Below are positions 35,549-44,471 of a DNA stretch of 64,000 bases, piece by piece (position 1 is the stretch's first letter; each line of letters begins with the position of its first letter). Location: positions 62,001 to 126,000 of the forward strand of contig CAJCHZ010000027.1 in assembly GCA_903970165.1 (NCBI GenBank), written 5' to 3'. The notes under the pieces are model-generated. The model was not told the origin of the DNA, did not search any database, and was given only the letters and a program-made list of their open reading frames with translations. This DNA is from Betaproteobacteria bacterium (lineage in GTDB: Bacteria > Acidobacteriota > Terriglobia > Acidiferrales > UBA7541). The translations under genes were made by a program, and so were the position numbers.

Positions 35549-37078
35549 GTGTCGAACGACGCTATCTCCAACTCGCACGACACACCCAACCTGCGCCGCG
35601 TCCTCGGCCGCATGGACCTCATCCTCTTATTCGTCGTCGCAGTCTTCAATCTCAACGTCGTTCCTTCCATCGCCGCCAATGGCGGCGTCACCGTCTGGCT
35701 CTGGCTCATCTCTCTGGTCCTGTTTTTCTGGCCGCAGGGCATTGCAGTCATCGAACTGGCCCGACGTTATCCTGGCGAAGGCGGTGTCTATCTTTGGGCC
35801 AAGGAAGTCTTCGGCGACTTCCACGGCTTTCTCTCCGGCTGGTGCTATTGGACCAACAACATGATGTACGTCCCGACCGTGATGCTCTATTTCGTCGGCG
35901 TTTCCGTTTTCTCGCTCGGTTCCGGTTTTGCCGCGCTCGGCGACAATAAGCTTTTTGCGCTGATCACTTCGCTTGGTCTGTTGATCCTTCTCGTCGTCCT
36001 GAATATCGTCGGCCTCGGTGTCGGAAAATGGATCAACAATCTCGGCGCCATCGGCACAGGCATTGCCGCGGTGGTTCTCGTCGGACTTGGCGTCGTGGTC
36101 TGGCTGCGTTTCGGCACCACCGTTACCTGGTCCGACTTTCAGGTTCCTAACAATCCCAAATTTGTCCTGAATTCCTTCGGCGTTATCTGCTTCGGCCTCG
36201 TTGGCCTCGAACTCGCTTCCGTCATGGGTGACGAAATCGAAAATCCGCAAAAAACTCTTCCCGGCGCCGTCGCCTGGGGAGGTGTCCTCTCCGGTTTGCT
36301 TTACATCGGCGCGACTCTGACGCTCCTCATCGCCATCAGCAAAGGCGATATCAACGTTCTTCAGGGTGTCGTTCAGGCTGTTGGCCACATGGCCACCCGC
36401 GTCGGTGTCCCCTGGATCGTCACGCCGTTTGCCATCATGCTCAGTCTGGCGATTGCTGGAATTGCTTCCGCCTGGCTCGGCGGCTCCGCCCGCATCCCCT
36501 TTGTCGCTGGGCTCGATTCCTACATGCCCGCCTGGCTCGGCAAAGTTCATCCGCGCTATCGCACGCCCTACGCGGCCCTGATCGTCCATGCCGTTGTTTC
36601 TATGATTCTTGTCATCCTCAATTTCAGCGGCTGGTGGCTCTGGAACAAATTCATCGGCCTGTCGTTCGTCGCCTGGACTTTGCATTCGTTTGGCTTCGTC
36701 GTTGCCAATCTCGCGGCCAGCGAAACCGGCGTCCAGGAAACCTTTCAAAAATTGCTCTCCCTCGCCGTCGTTCTTCAATTGATCCCTTTTCTCTATATGT
36801 TCGGCGCGCTTCTAAAAATCGCCCTCGGTCCTTCCTTTGTGAAAGCTTGCTACAGCAAAACAACGTTGATCCTGTCCGGCACAAGCGGACTCGTGACCAC
36901 GGCCCTGGGAATCGCGCTGGCCTTTTTCCCGGCTCAGCAAGTCACCTCCCTCCGTTCCTACGAAATCTGGATGGTTGGTGGCACGCTCTTTTTTATCGGT
37001 CTGGCGGCATTTTTCTTTTTCGTCTACGGCCGCCGCAAAGCAGCCAGGAAGCTGGCGGCGACTGCGCCGGCTGTTTAG
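35549..37078 (+). CDS. APC-family amino acid/polyamine permease
   Basis: A protein of about 509 residues with some 12 transmembrane helices. The N-terminal MDLILLFVVAVFNLNVVPSIAANGG and the segment ELARRYPGEGGVYLWAKEVFGDFHGFLSGWCYW are typical of the APC superfamily (glutamate:GABA antiporter/YfnA-like). The GTG at 35549 (VSNDAISNSHDTPNLRRVLG) is preferred because upstream in-frame starts lie inside the terminator hairpin; the true start is not certain. It likely imports an amino acid or GABA, or exchanges one for the other, in the polyamine/GABA island. Confidence 0.85.
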   Translation: MSNDAISNSHDTPNLRRVLGRMDLILLFVVAVFNLNVVPSIAANGGVTVWLWLISLVLFFWPQGIAVIELARRYPGEGGVYLWAKEVFGDFHGFLSGWCYWTNNMMYVPTVMLYFVGVSVFSLGSGFAALGDNKLFALITSLGLLILLVVLNIVGLGVGKWINNLGAIGTGIAAVVLVGLGVVVWLRFGTTVTWSDFQVPNNPKFVLNSFGVICFGLVGLELASVMGDEIENPQKTLPGAVAWGGVLSGLLYIGATLTLLIAISKGDINVLQGVVQAVGHMATRVGVPWIVTPFAIMLSLAIAGIASAWLGGSARIPFVAGLDSYMPAWLGKVHPRYRTPYAALIVHAVVSMILVILNFSGWWLWNKFIGLSFVAWTLHSFGFVVANLAASETGVQETFQKLLSLAVVLQLIPFLYMFGALLKIALGPSFVKACYSKTTLILSGTSGLVTTALGIALAFFPAQQVTSLRSYEIWMVGGTLFFIGLAAFFFFVYGRRKAARKLAATAPAV

Positions 37079-37156
37079 TGTGGAGTGCGGGAGCGCTGCT
37101 CTCGCATTTCCGCGCAGTTTGTATCGGTATTAAGCAGCATCCGCGGGAGGCGGCAA

Positions 37157-38638
37157 ATGTCGAGCAGCACAAAAACAGAGTTCCAAACGTACGATAATTT
37201 CATTAATGGCGAATGGACAAAAAACGCCTCCGGCGAAATGTTTCCTGTCTACGACCCCTCTACCGAAGAAGTAATCGCCCAGGTCGCCTCATCGAACCAA
37301 GCCGACGTAGAAAAGGCCGTAAAAGCCGCTCGCGCCGCTTTCGATTCCGGTCCCTGGGCAACCACCTCTGCGCAAGACCGCGGCCGCATTCTCTTCAAAC
37401 TTGCGGAAAAAATCCGCCAGAACTCCGCGCGCCTCGCCGAACTCGAATGCCGCAACACCGGCAAGCCCATCGTCGAAGCGGAATACGACATCGCGGACGT
37501 GGCCACCTGCTTCGAATACTATGGCGGCCTCGCCACGAAGGTTCTCGGCAGCGTAAATCCCGTTCCCGCCAACGCACTCAGCTTCACGCTCCGTGAACCG
37601 GTCGGCGTTGCCGGCCAAATAATCCCGTGGAACTATCCGCTTCTGATGGCCGCCTGGAAACTGGCTCCCGCTTTAGCCGCAGGCTGTACGTGCATTCTAA
37701 AACCTGCCGAGCAAACCCCGCTCACGGCTCTTGAATTCGCAAACTGCTTCGCAGAGGTAGGCTTGCCTCCCGGCGTGGTCAACATCATCAACGGCCTGGG
37801 TGAGACTGCGGGCGCCGCACTCGTGGCGCATCCTGGCGTGGACAAAATCGCATTCACCGGCAGCGCCGCCGTTGGCAAACTCATCGTGAAAAGCGCTGCC
37901 GACACTCTGAAACGAGTCACGCTCGAACTCGGCGGCAAGTCCCCCAACATTTTCTTCACCGACGCGGATTGGGAAGCCTCCATTGACGGCGCCCTCTTCG
38001 GCGTCTTCATTAACCAGGGCGAAGTTTGTTCGGCCGGTAGCCGCATCCTCGTCGAAAAGAAAATCTATCCACAATTCGTCGAAGCCATGACGGAAAAAGC
38101 CAAACGCATCAAACTCGGCGCCCCTCTCGACCGCGAAACAAAAATGGGCCCGCTCGTAAGCAAAGAACAATACGATCGCGTCAGTTCCTATCTCGAACTC
38201 GGCAAAAAAGAAGCCAAAGTCGCCATCGGCGGCAATCGCCCCAGGGAATTCGGCAAAGGCTTTTACCTCGAGCCTACGATTTTCTACGACGTGGACAACA
38301 CGGCTCGCATCGCCCGCGAAGAAATTTTTGGCCCCGTCGCCACCGTAATTCCGTTCGAAGCCGAGTCCGACGCCATTCGCATCGCGAACGACACGCTATA
38401 CGGCCTCGCCGCCGCAGTCTGGACCCGCGACATCTATAAAGCCTTCCGCGTTGTAAAATCCTTGCGTGCCGGAATAGTCTGGGTCAATCACATGCAGCCC
38501 ACCTACGTCGAAGCGCCGTGGGGTGGCTACAAGCAATCCGGTTTCGGCCGCGAACTAGGCCCGTGGGGTCTCGAGGAATATCTTGAAACAAAACAGGTCT
38601 TCGTGAATCTGGACGAAGCCCCGATCAACTGGTATTAG
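37157..38638 (+). CDS. Aldehyde dehydrogenase (betaine/aminobutyraldehyde dehydrogenase-like)
   Basis: A 493-residue cytoplasmic NAD(P)-dependent aldehyde dehydrogenase. It shows the IIPWNYPLLMAAWK nucleotide-site loop, FTGSAAVGK, catalytic Glu in LELGGKSPNIF, catalytic Cys in NQGEVCSAGSR and the EEIFGPV motif. Closest by sequence type are betaine-aldehyde and 4-aminobutyraldehyde dehydrogenases (PuuC/PatD). ATG 37157 is chosen because GGGAGG lies 6 bases upstream. In context it would turn 4-aminobutanal into GABA, feeding the GabT encoded next. Confidence 0.92.
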   Translation: MSSSTKTEFQTYDNFINGEWTKNASGEMFPVYDPSTEEVIAQVASSNQADVEKAVKAARAAFDSGPWATTSAQDRGRILFKLAEKIRQNSARLAELECRNTGKPIVEAEYDIADVATCFEYYGGLATKVLGSVNPVPANALSFTLREPVGVAGQIIPWNYPLLMAAWKLAPALAAGCTCILKPAEQTPLTALEFANCFAEVGLPPGVVNIINGLGETAGAALVAHPGVDKIAFTGSAAVGKLIVKSAADTLKRVTLELGGKSPNIFFTDADWEASIDGALFGVFINQGEVCSAGSRILVEKKIYPQFVEAMTEKAKRIKLGAPLDRETKMGPLVSKEQYDRVSSYLELGKKEAKVAIGGNRPREFGKGFYLEPTIFYDVDNTARIAREEIFGPVATVIPFEAESDAIRIANDTLYGLAAAVWTRDIYKAFRVVKSLRAGIVWVNHMQPTYVEAPWGGYKQSGFGRELGPWGLEEYLETKQVFVNLDEAPINWY

Positions 38639-38674
38639 CACCGGGCGGAAATGGTCATTTTCAAAGGGTGGGCC

Positions 38675-38734
38675 ATTTCGCAAAAATATGTTATCCCGGG
38701 AAGTTGAGCAATTTCGTAAACATGTATCATCCCG
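38675..38734 (+). repeat. Imperfect 24-bp direct repeat in the dehydrogenase-gabT gap
   Basis: ATTTCGCAAAAATATGTTAT... (38675-38698) and ATTTCGTAAACATGTATCAT... (38711-38734) match at 19 of 24 positions with a 36-base period, both ending ATCCCG. The following bases CCCGAGCGAAGCGAGGGACC look like a motif I recall as scattered in many bacterial genomes. Origin unknown. Confidence 0.5.
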
Positions 38735-38783
38735 AGCGAAGCGAGGGACCTGCTTTTCGCTTGAAAGGTAGAAGACAAACGCC

Positions 38784-40133
38784 ATGAAAACCATCCAACT
38801 TCGCACCGAAATTCCAGGCCCGCACTCGCGTGCTCTGATGGCCCGCCGTGAAGCCGCCATCCCGCGCGGCCCTGGCAACGCCACGCCGATTTTCGCCGCC
38901 CACGCCGAAGGCGCCACCATCGAAGATGTCGACGGCAACCGCTACATAGATTTCGCCGGCGGTATCGGCTGCCTCAACGTCGGCCATCGTTCGCCTCGCG
39001 TCACGGCCGGCGTCCGCGAACAGCTCGAAAAATATCTGCACCTCTGCTTCGCCGTCACTCCCTACGAAGGCTATGTCGCCGTAGCGGAAAAATTAAACAA
39101 GCTCACGCCAGGCAATTTTCCGAAGAAAACCATACTCATAAACTCCGGAGCCGAAGCAATCGAAAACGCCATTAAGATCGCCCGCGCCTATACCAAACGT
39201 CCCGCTGTCATCTGCTTCGAAGACGCTTTTCACGGTCGCACGCTTCTTACCATGTCATTGACCAGCAAGACCCATCCTTACAAAGCTGGCTTTCAGCCCT
39301 TCGCGAGCGACATCTACCGCATCCCGTTTGCCTATCCGTATCGCAATCCATCCGGGACATCGTCCGCCGATTTTGCGCATCATCTCGAAGATGCATTCAA
39401 ACGTTCCGTCGCTCCGGAGTCAGTAGCCGCGGTCATCGCCGAGCCTGTTCTTGGCGAAGGCGGCTTCGTCGTTCCGCCGCGCGATTATTTCAAGCTCCTT
39501 CAAAATATCTGCCGCAAGCACGGCATCCTTTTTATTGCCGATGAAATCCAGTCCGGTTTCGCGCGCACTGGAAAATGGTTTGCCTCCGAACATTTCGGCA
39601 TCGAGCCGGACCTGATCACCACGGCTAAGTCGCTTGGCGGCGGCATGCCCATTGCTGCGGTGACAGGCCGCGCCGAGATCATGGACGCGCCAGGCCCCGG
39701 CTCTCTCGGCGGCACCTACTGCGGACATCCTCTCTCCTGCGCCGCTGCGCTGGCCGCCATCGAAACCATTGAAAAAGAGGGTATGCTCGCGCGCTCCGTT
39801 GCCATCGGCGAGCATTTTGAAAAACGCGCCCACGGCTGGCAGAAAAAATGGTCTCTCGTCGGCGACGTTCGTGGCCTGGGCGGTATGTGTGCGATGGAAT
39901 TGGTTCGCAACGCCCAGACACGCGAGCCCGCCGACACCGAAACAAAAGAGATCGCACGATATTGTTACGAGCACGGCCTCATCCTCATCACCGCGGGCAC
40001 GTTCAATAACGTTGTCCGCATTCTCGTCCCGCTCGTCGTTTCCGACGAGCAGTTGACCGAAGGCTTTGACGTGATCGAGGCCGCGCTCGCCAGCGTGGCG
40101 GAGCGCAAGCAGGCCGTGCTCTCGCACGCCTGA
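38784..40133 (+). CDS. gabT: 4-aminobutyrate aminotransferase
   Basis: A 449-residue class III aminotransferase with SGAEAIENAIKIARAYTKRPAVICFEDAFHGRT, the PLP-contacting Asp in FIADEIQSGFARTGK, and the Schiff-base lysine in ITTAKSLGGGMPIAAV. The SLGGTYCGHPLSCAAALA and LITAGTFNNVVRILVPLV segments fit GabT/PuuE. It transfers the amino group of GABA to 2-oxoglutarate, giving succinate semialdehyde. It lies between the aldehyde dehydrogenase and GabD genes, as expected for the pathway. Confidence 0.93.
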   Translation: MKTIQLRTEIPGPHSRALMARREAAIPRGPGNATPIFAAHAEGATIEDVDGNRYIDFAGGIGCLNVGHRSPRVTAGVREQLEKYLHLCFAVTPYEGYVAVAEKLNKLTPGNFPKKTILINSGAEAIENAIKIARAYTKRPAVICFEDAFHGRTLLTMSLTSKTHPYKAGFQPFASDIYRIPFAYPYRNPSGTSSADFAHHLEDAFKRSVAPESVAAVIAEPVLGEGGFVVPPRDYFKLLQNICRKHGILFIADEIQSGFARTGKWFASEHFGIEPDLITTAKSLGGGMPIAAVTGRAEIMDAPGPGSLGGTYCGHPLSCAAALAAIETIEKEGMLARSVAIGEHFEKRAHGWQKKWSLVGDVRGLGGMCAMELVRNAQTREPADTETKEIARYCYEHGLILITAGTFNNVVRILVPLVVSDEQLTEGFDVIEAALASVAERKQAVLSHA

Positions 40134-40237
40134 CCCATGCGCCAGGATTTCTTGGCGTCGTTGGCTCAAAAAATTGCCTGATACACGCACCCACCATTTG
40201 TTGCATCAAATTACTTGCAACCCTAGGAGCTTTTTCG

Positions 40238-41731
40238 ATGCAAGACACTATGACAAAGAGCGCGAATATTGCCGCCGGACTGAAAGATGCTCGCCTTTTC
40301 CGGGAAGCCTGCTACGTTGACGGGCAGTGGATCCATGCAGGCTCGGGCCAAACGATCGACGTGGATAATCCTGCCACGCGGGAGATCATCGGCAAAGTTC
40401 CAAAACTCAGCAGTGCGGAAACGCGGCGCACTATTGAAGCCGCAAACGCGGCGTTTCCTACTTGGAGCAAGAAAACGGCCAAAGAGCGCGCCGCCATCTT
40501 GCGCCGCTGGTTCGACCTCGTAATGGCCAATCAGGAAGACCTCGCGCGGCTCATGACGCTCGAACAAGGCAAGCCGCTCGCCGAAGCGCGTGGCGAAGTT
40601 GCCTATGGCGCTTCCTTTTTGGAATGGTTCGGCGAAGAAGCCAAACGCGTTTACGGCGATACGATTCCGCAGCATCAAGCCGACAAGCGAATCGTCGTCA
40701 TAAAGCAGCCCATCGGCGTCGTGGCGTGCATCACGCCATGGAATTTTCCGCTCGCCATGATTACGCGCAAAGCAGGGCCTGCGATAGGATCCGGTTGCAC
40801 CGTTGTCGTCAAGCCTGCCGAGCAAACTCCGTTTTCCGCGCTGGCACTCGCGGAGCTTGCGGAACGCGCCGGCGTTCCAAAGGGCGTGTTCAACGTCGTG
40901 ACTGGCGCGCCCGCAGAAATCGGCGCCGAACTCACCTCGAATCCGATCGTGCGAAAGCTTTCGTTCACTGGCTCGACGGAAGTCGGAAAACTTCTGATGG
41001 CGCAATGCTCCGCCACCGTCAAGAAGCTTTCGCTCGAACTTGGCGGCAACGCTCCGTTCATCGTTTTTGACGACGCCGATCTTGACGCTGCGGTAGAGGG
41101 TGCGATCGCTTCGAAATATCGCAACTCCGGACAGACTTGCGTCTGCTCGAATCGCTTCCTTGTGCATGACGTCATCTACGACGTCTTCGCCGAGAAGCTC
41201 GCTCTGGGCGTCAAGAGACTAAAGCCGGCTTCCGGACTCGAAGCGGATTCGACGCAAGGACCGCTCATTGACGAAGCCGCTGTTGAAAAAGTCGAAAGCC
41301 ACATTCGCGACGCGCAAGCGAAGGGTGCGAAGATTCTTGCCGGGGGAAAGCGCCACGCGCTCGGCGGACGTTTTTTCGAGCCGACAATTCTTACCGACGT
41401 CACGACGAAAATGGACGTGGCCCGCGAAGAAACATTCGGCCCGGTTGCGCCCCTCTTCCGCTTCAAGACGGAAGCGGAAGCCATCGCTCTCGCCAACGAC
41501 ACCGAGTTCGGGTTGGCCGCTTATTTTTACGGCCGCGACATCGCCCGCGTCTGGCGCGTCGCCGAAGCCCTTGAATATGGCATCGTGGGCATCAACACCG
41601 GAATTATTTCCACTGAGACGGCGCCATTCGGCGGCATGAAAGAATCCGGCCTCGGCCGCGAGGGCTCGAAGTACGGAATGGATGAATACCTCGAAATCAA
41701 ATATCTCTGCTTCGGCGGCATCACACCCTGA
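40238..41731 (+). CDS. gabD: Succinate-semialdehyde dehydrogenase
   Basis: A 497-residue aldehyde dehydrogenase with the GabD features: CITPWNFPLAMITRKAGPAIGSGCT, FTGSTEVGKLLM, catalytic Glu in LELGGNAPFIVFDDADLDAAVEGA, catalytic Cys in RNSGQTCVCSNRF, and ETFGPVAPLFRF. It oxidises succinate semialdehyde to succinate, the last step of the GABA shunt; the family is usually NADP-dependent. AGGAG lies 8 bases before ATG 40238. It follows gabT by 104 bases, with a terminator-free gap. Confidence 0.94.
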   Translation: MQDTMTKSANIAAGLKDARLFREACYVDGQWIHAGSGQTIDVDNPATREIIGKVPKLSSAETRRTIEAANAAFPTWSKKTAKERAAILRRWFDLVMANQEDLARLMTLEQGKPLAEARGEVAYGASFLEWFGEEAKRVYGDTIPQHQADKRIVVIKQPIGVVACITPWNFPLAMITRKAGPAIGSGCTVVVKPAEQTPFSALALAELAERAGVPKGVFNVVTGAPAEIGAELTSNPIVRKLSFTGSTEVGKLLMAQCSATVKKLSLELGGNAPFIVFDDADLDAAVEGAIASKYRNSGQTCVCSNRFLVHDVIYDVFAEKLALGVKRLKPASGLEADSTQGPLIDEAAVEKVESHIRDAQAKGAKILAGGKRHALGGRFFEPTILTDVTTKMDVAREETFGPVAPLFRFKTEAEAIALANDTEFGLAAYFYGRDIARVWRVAEALEYGIVGINTGIISTETAPFGGMKESGLGREGSKYGMDEYLEIKYLCFGGITP

Positions 41732-41746
41732 TCGAGTTTAAGCAGC

Positions 41747-42835
41747 CTAGATGGGGTTGATGTCCTGGTTTTTCTCGAGGCGAGCGATCAGGCCCTGGAT
41801 CTGATTCTTGGTTGCGTCCGGAGCGCCGGCGAGCGCCAGCTTCATTTCCTTTAACGCGGTTGGAAAGTCCCCTTTGGCAGACGCCATGCGCGCCAGCTCA
41901 CCGTGCGTATACCATTCGTTCGGGTGCTTCTGGACGTTGATTTTGAAGACGGCGAACCCTTCGTCCTGTTTTTTCTGAATCTGCAAGCCGCGTCCATAAA
42001 CGTGCAGCTGTAGCCCGCTCGCTTTGTCGAGCGCTTTGGCACGCGTCGCGTTCGCCTCCTCTGTTTTTCCGAGAGCCACCAGGATCTGTGATTTCGTGAG
42101 AAGATTCTCGAAGCGTTCTTCGTTCTGAATGGAAGTGTCTTCCCACTTCAATGCTTGCTCGAGATTATAATTGTTGTCGAGGCACCAGTTGGCTGCCTCG
42201 TCGAAACCCGCCCACGTGAATCCGCCGACGTTGCGCAGCTCATTTTTTATGCTGCGCAGGACGACGGCTTTCGTGTCCACTGAAATCTGGAAGGGTACCG
42301 CAATCTTTTCCCAGCGCAGAACGGCGGTTGACGAATCCTGTTTCACGTCGTCGAAATCGTAGGTCACCAGCTCAGTGAATTCGGCGGCGTGCGGTTTCAC
42401 GGTGACGCGGAGCGCATCTTCTTTTTCGTCATAGCTGAAACTGCCCCATGAAGTCGAGTTCTTCGAGAAGACAATGACCCACTGATCCTGATCGGGAATC
42501 GCATGCAGGCCGTAGGTGCCGGCGGCGAGCGGCTTTCCTTCGATGGAAACATCGTCGGTAAAGCTGATGGTCGTGTTTTCATTCGCTCCGGCGCGCCACA
42601 CCTTTCCATAAGGAACGATTTTTCCCCAGATTTCGCGGCCGCCGACGGCTGGGCGGGAATAGACGATAGTAATGTCCGTCAGCCCAACACGTTGCGTGAC
42701 GCTTCCCCGCTGGCTGACACGCGGGATGCTCAGCTCCGTGGGCTGGGCCCCGCTTTTGAATTGAGCGTCTGCTTGTCCTGCAAAACATCCCGCCGCGACG
42801 ACGAAACCAACTAGAACTCTAAAAACCCTGCTCAT
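41747..42835 (-). CDS. DUF2911 domain secreted protein with TPR-like tail
   Basis: This 362-residue protein has a signal peptide (MSRVFRVLVGFVVAAGCFAGQADAQ) and a DUF2911 domain at about 30-190 (SQRGSVTQRVGLTDITIVYSRPAVGGREIWGKIVPYGKVWRAGANENTTISF...). A helical tail at about 205-350 has TPR-like helix pairs (EERFENLLTKSQILVALGKTEEANATRAKALDKA). DUF2911 proteins are common in Acidobacteriota and Bacteroidota; function is unknown. ATG 42835 is chosen for GGAGGGG 9 bases before it. It is convergent with gabD, 15 bases apart. Confidence 0.88.
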   Translation of the reverse strand: MSRVFRVLVGFVVAAGCFAGQADAQFKSGAQPTELSIPRVSQRGSVTQRVGLTDITIVYSRPAVGGREIWGKIVPYGKVWRAGANENTTISFTDDVSIEGKPLAAGTYGLHAIPDQDQWVIVFSKNSTSWGSFSYDEKEDALRVTVKPHAAEFTELVTYDFDDVKQDSSTAVLRWEKIAVPFQISVDTKAVVLRSIKNELRNVGGFTWAGFDEAANWCLDNNYNLEQALKWEDTSIQNEERFENLLTKSQILVALGKTEEANATRAKALDKASGLQLHVYGRGLQIQKKQDEGFAVFKINVQKHPNEWYTHGELARMASAKGDFPTALKEMKLALAGAPDATKNQIQGLIARLEKNQDINPI

Positions 42836-43140
42836 GAATGCACCCCTCCTAAATTTTGCCTGTACCAAGCCGACTGACGCGACGGAACGCGGCAGTGGAC
42901 CACCCTTGTGGGCATAGACGCCCTTGGTGCGAATGTGTGAGCAAGTGTGTGCTGGGAGTGTCTGTTGGGTTGGAAAGACACGTCATACGCACATGGTTAA
43001 CGGTTAGCGGGCGACAGGAAACGAGCGGCCGAGGAACGAACAGGAGTGGCGGAAGGGGAAGCGACGGAGGCGAGACGGGACGCCAAAGCAATGTGGGCAG
43101 GGGCTGGATCCCTCGTCTCTCCGGGTAAACAGAGAAAGAC
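42836..43140. other. 305-bp intergenic region with no gene recognised
   Basis: This stretch upstream of the DUF2911 gene is purine-rich on the plus strand near its right end (GAACAGGAGTGGCGGAAGGGG...). No coding frame, hairpin or promoter could be supported. Confidence 0.35.
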
Positions 43141-43160
43141 GGGCACGGCAAGCCGTGCCC
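43141..43160 (-). terminator. Hairpin terminator of the 49-residue gene
   Basis: GGGCACGGC (43141-43149), a 2-base loop and GCCGTGCCC (43152-43160) form a perfect 9-bp stem, 13 bases past the small gene's stop. Read on the minus strand it is followed by GTCTTTCTCTG, a weak T-rich tail. A run of nine G residues (minus strand) precedes and partly overlaps it. Confidence 0.7.
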
Positions 43161-43172
43161 CCCCCCAATCAA

Positions 43173-43322
43173 TTACTGTTTTGGCGGTTCGTTGGATGGC
43201 GGAGCAGTTGGCGGCGGGGTAGGCTTATAAACCGCGGTTGGCCGCGCGGGTTGGTACGCCGGCTTGATGTCCTTTTTCTTTGGCTTCTTTTTTTCTCGGC
43301 TTCTTACGTCGCGATTGCCCAT
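43173..43322 (-). CDS. Small basic proline-rich protein (49 residues)
   Basis: A short reading frame on the minus strand: MGNRDVRSREKKKPKKKDIK, then PAYQPARPTAVYKPTPPP, ending SNEPPKQ. AAGGAAAA precedes the ATG, and a terminator hairpin follows the stop, which supports a real gene despite its length. A lysine-rich N-terminus and proline-rich tail suggest a disordered protein that binds nucleic acid or ribosomes. I recall similar short proteins in Acidobacteriota but can name no function. Confidence 0.65.
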   Translation of the reverse strand: MGNRDVRSREKKKPKKKDIKPAYQPARPTAVYKPTPPPTAPPSNEPPKQ

Positions 43323-43426
43323 GGCGTTTTCCTTTGCTGGGTCTGAGATCGGGTGACTGCTTAGTTTACCTGACTCGCGGCGAATGTCGCCAGTGGTGCC
43401 TCGGCATAGCCAAACAAACGCCGGGC

Positions 43427-44221
43427 TCAGGCCATTCTGTGGGGCGTCAGTCGGGCGGTCATTTCCATCACGCGGCGATAATATTCGCGCTGCGTCAGGC
43501 GCGCGGCAGCCGCTTCGTCAATCACAAACGTTACGTCGGGATGAAGCTGAAGGCAGGAAGCCGTCACCGAGGCGGTAATCGGGCCTTCGATAGCTTGCGC
43601 CACCGTTTCGGCTTTGGCCGCTCCCGTCGCGAGCAATAAAATTTTCCGCGCTTCGAGAATCGTACCCACGCCCATCGTAATGGCGCACTCCGGAACTTCT
43701 TCGCCGGACGCAAAGGATTTGCGATTGTCTTCGATCGTTTCGCTTGTCAGGACTTTCAGACGCGTCCTTGAACCGAAGCTCGAAGTTGGCTCGTTAAATC
43801 CAACGTGGCCATTGCGCCCGATGCCGAGAATTTGCAGATCGATTCCGCCTGCTTCGCGGATGGCGCGTTCATAGCCGAGGCAGTATTGTTCATAATCGCC
43901 GGCGATTTTTCCTTCGGGGATGTGAATCCTCGAGGCATCAGCGTTCACGTGGTCAAAGAAATGTTCGTGCATGAAATGGTGGAAACTTTGCGGATGTTCA
44001 GCGGATAGGCCGAGGTACTCATCCAGATTGAACGTCGTGGTTCTCGAAAAATCGAGCCCGTGCTCCTTGTGAAGCCGCACCAGCTCCTTATACATTCCGA
44101 GCGTTGTGCTGCCGGTCGCCAACCCCAGCGTGACGGCGGGATTGCCGCGAACCGCATTCGCAACGATGCGCGCGGCTTCACGGCTGAGTTCTTCGTAGCC
44201 TGGCGTCAGAAGTACAAGCAT
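43427..44221 (-). CDS. nagB: Glucosamine-6-phosphate deaminase
   Basis: This 264-residue enzyme shows the NagB signature LGLATGSTTLGMYKEL, the active-site Asp in FNLDEYLGL, the second site GIGRNGHVGFNEP and the lid region. It converts glucosamine 6-phosphate to fructose 6-phosphate and ammonia, feeding amino sugars into glycolysis. It is divergent from the sodium:solute symporter at 44472, which suggests that the symporter carries an amino sugar or a related sugar. Confidence 0.95.
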   Translation of the reverse strand: MLVLLTPGYEELSREAARIVANAVRGNPAVTLGLATGSTTLGMYKELVRLHKEHGLDFSRTTTFNLDEYLGLSAEHPQSFHHFMHEHFFDHVNADASRIHIPEGKIAGDYEQYCLGYERAIREAGGIDLQILGIGRNGHVGFNEPTSSFGSRTRLKVLTSETIEDNRKSFASGEEVPECAITMGVGTILEARKILLLATGAAKAETVAQAIEGPITASVTASCLQLHPDVTFVIDEAAAARLTQREYYRRVMEMTARLTPHRMA

Positions 44222-44389
44222 TTGCGTCCCGGATTCCCCCCGCCCTTGGCGAGCTCTTTGTTAGCAACACCCATTCTCAAACCAACCCCGCGTGCTATAT
44301 ATATCACCCGATGCCCTTTCAAAAATCACTTCAAAATATCCTCGCAATGCGCCCCTATAAGAGTAAAATCGCGCGCGGCTTCATTTACC

Positions 44390-44420
44390 TTGCGTTTCGA
44401 GAGCTATATAGCAGTATACT
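44390..44420 (+). promoter_or_regulatory. Possible promoter of the sodium:solute symporter gene
   Basis: TTGCGT (44390-44395), a 19-base spacer and TATACT (44415-44420) stand 51 bases before the start codon. The spacer contains the palindrome GCTATATAGC, which could be an operator half-site overlap. The spacer is long, so this is a weak call. Confidence 0.35.
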
Positions 44421-44471
44421 AAGCCGCCTGCAAATCAAACACAACGCGCATTTCGCGGAGCAAAACGAAAT

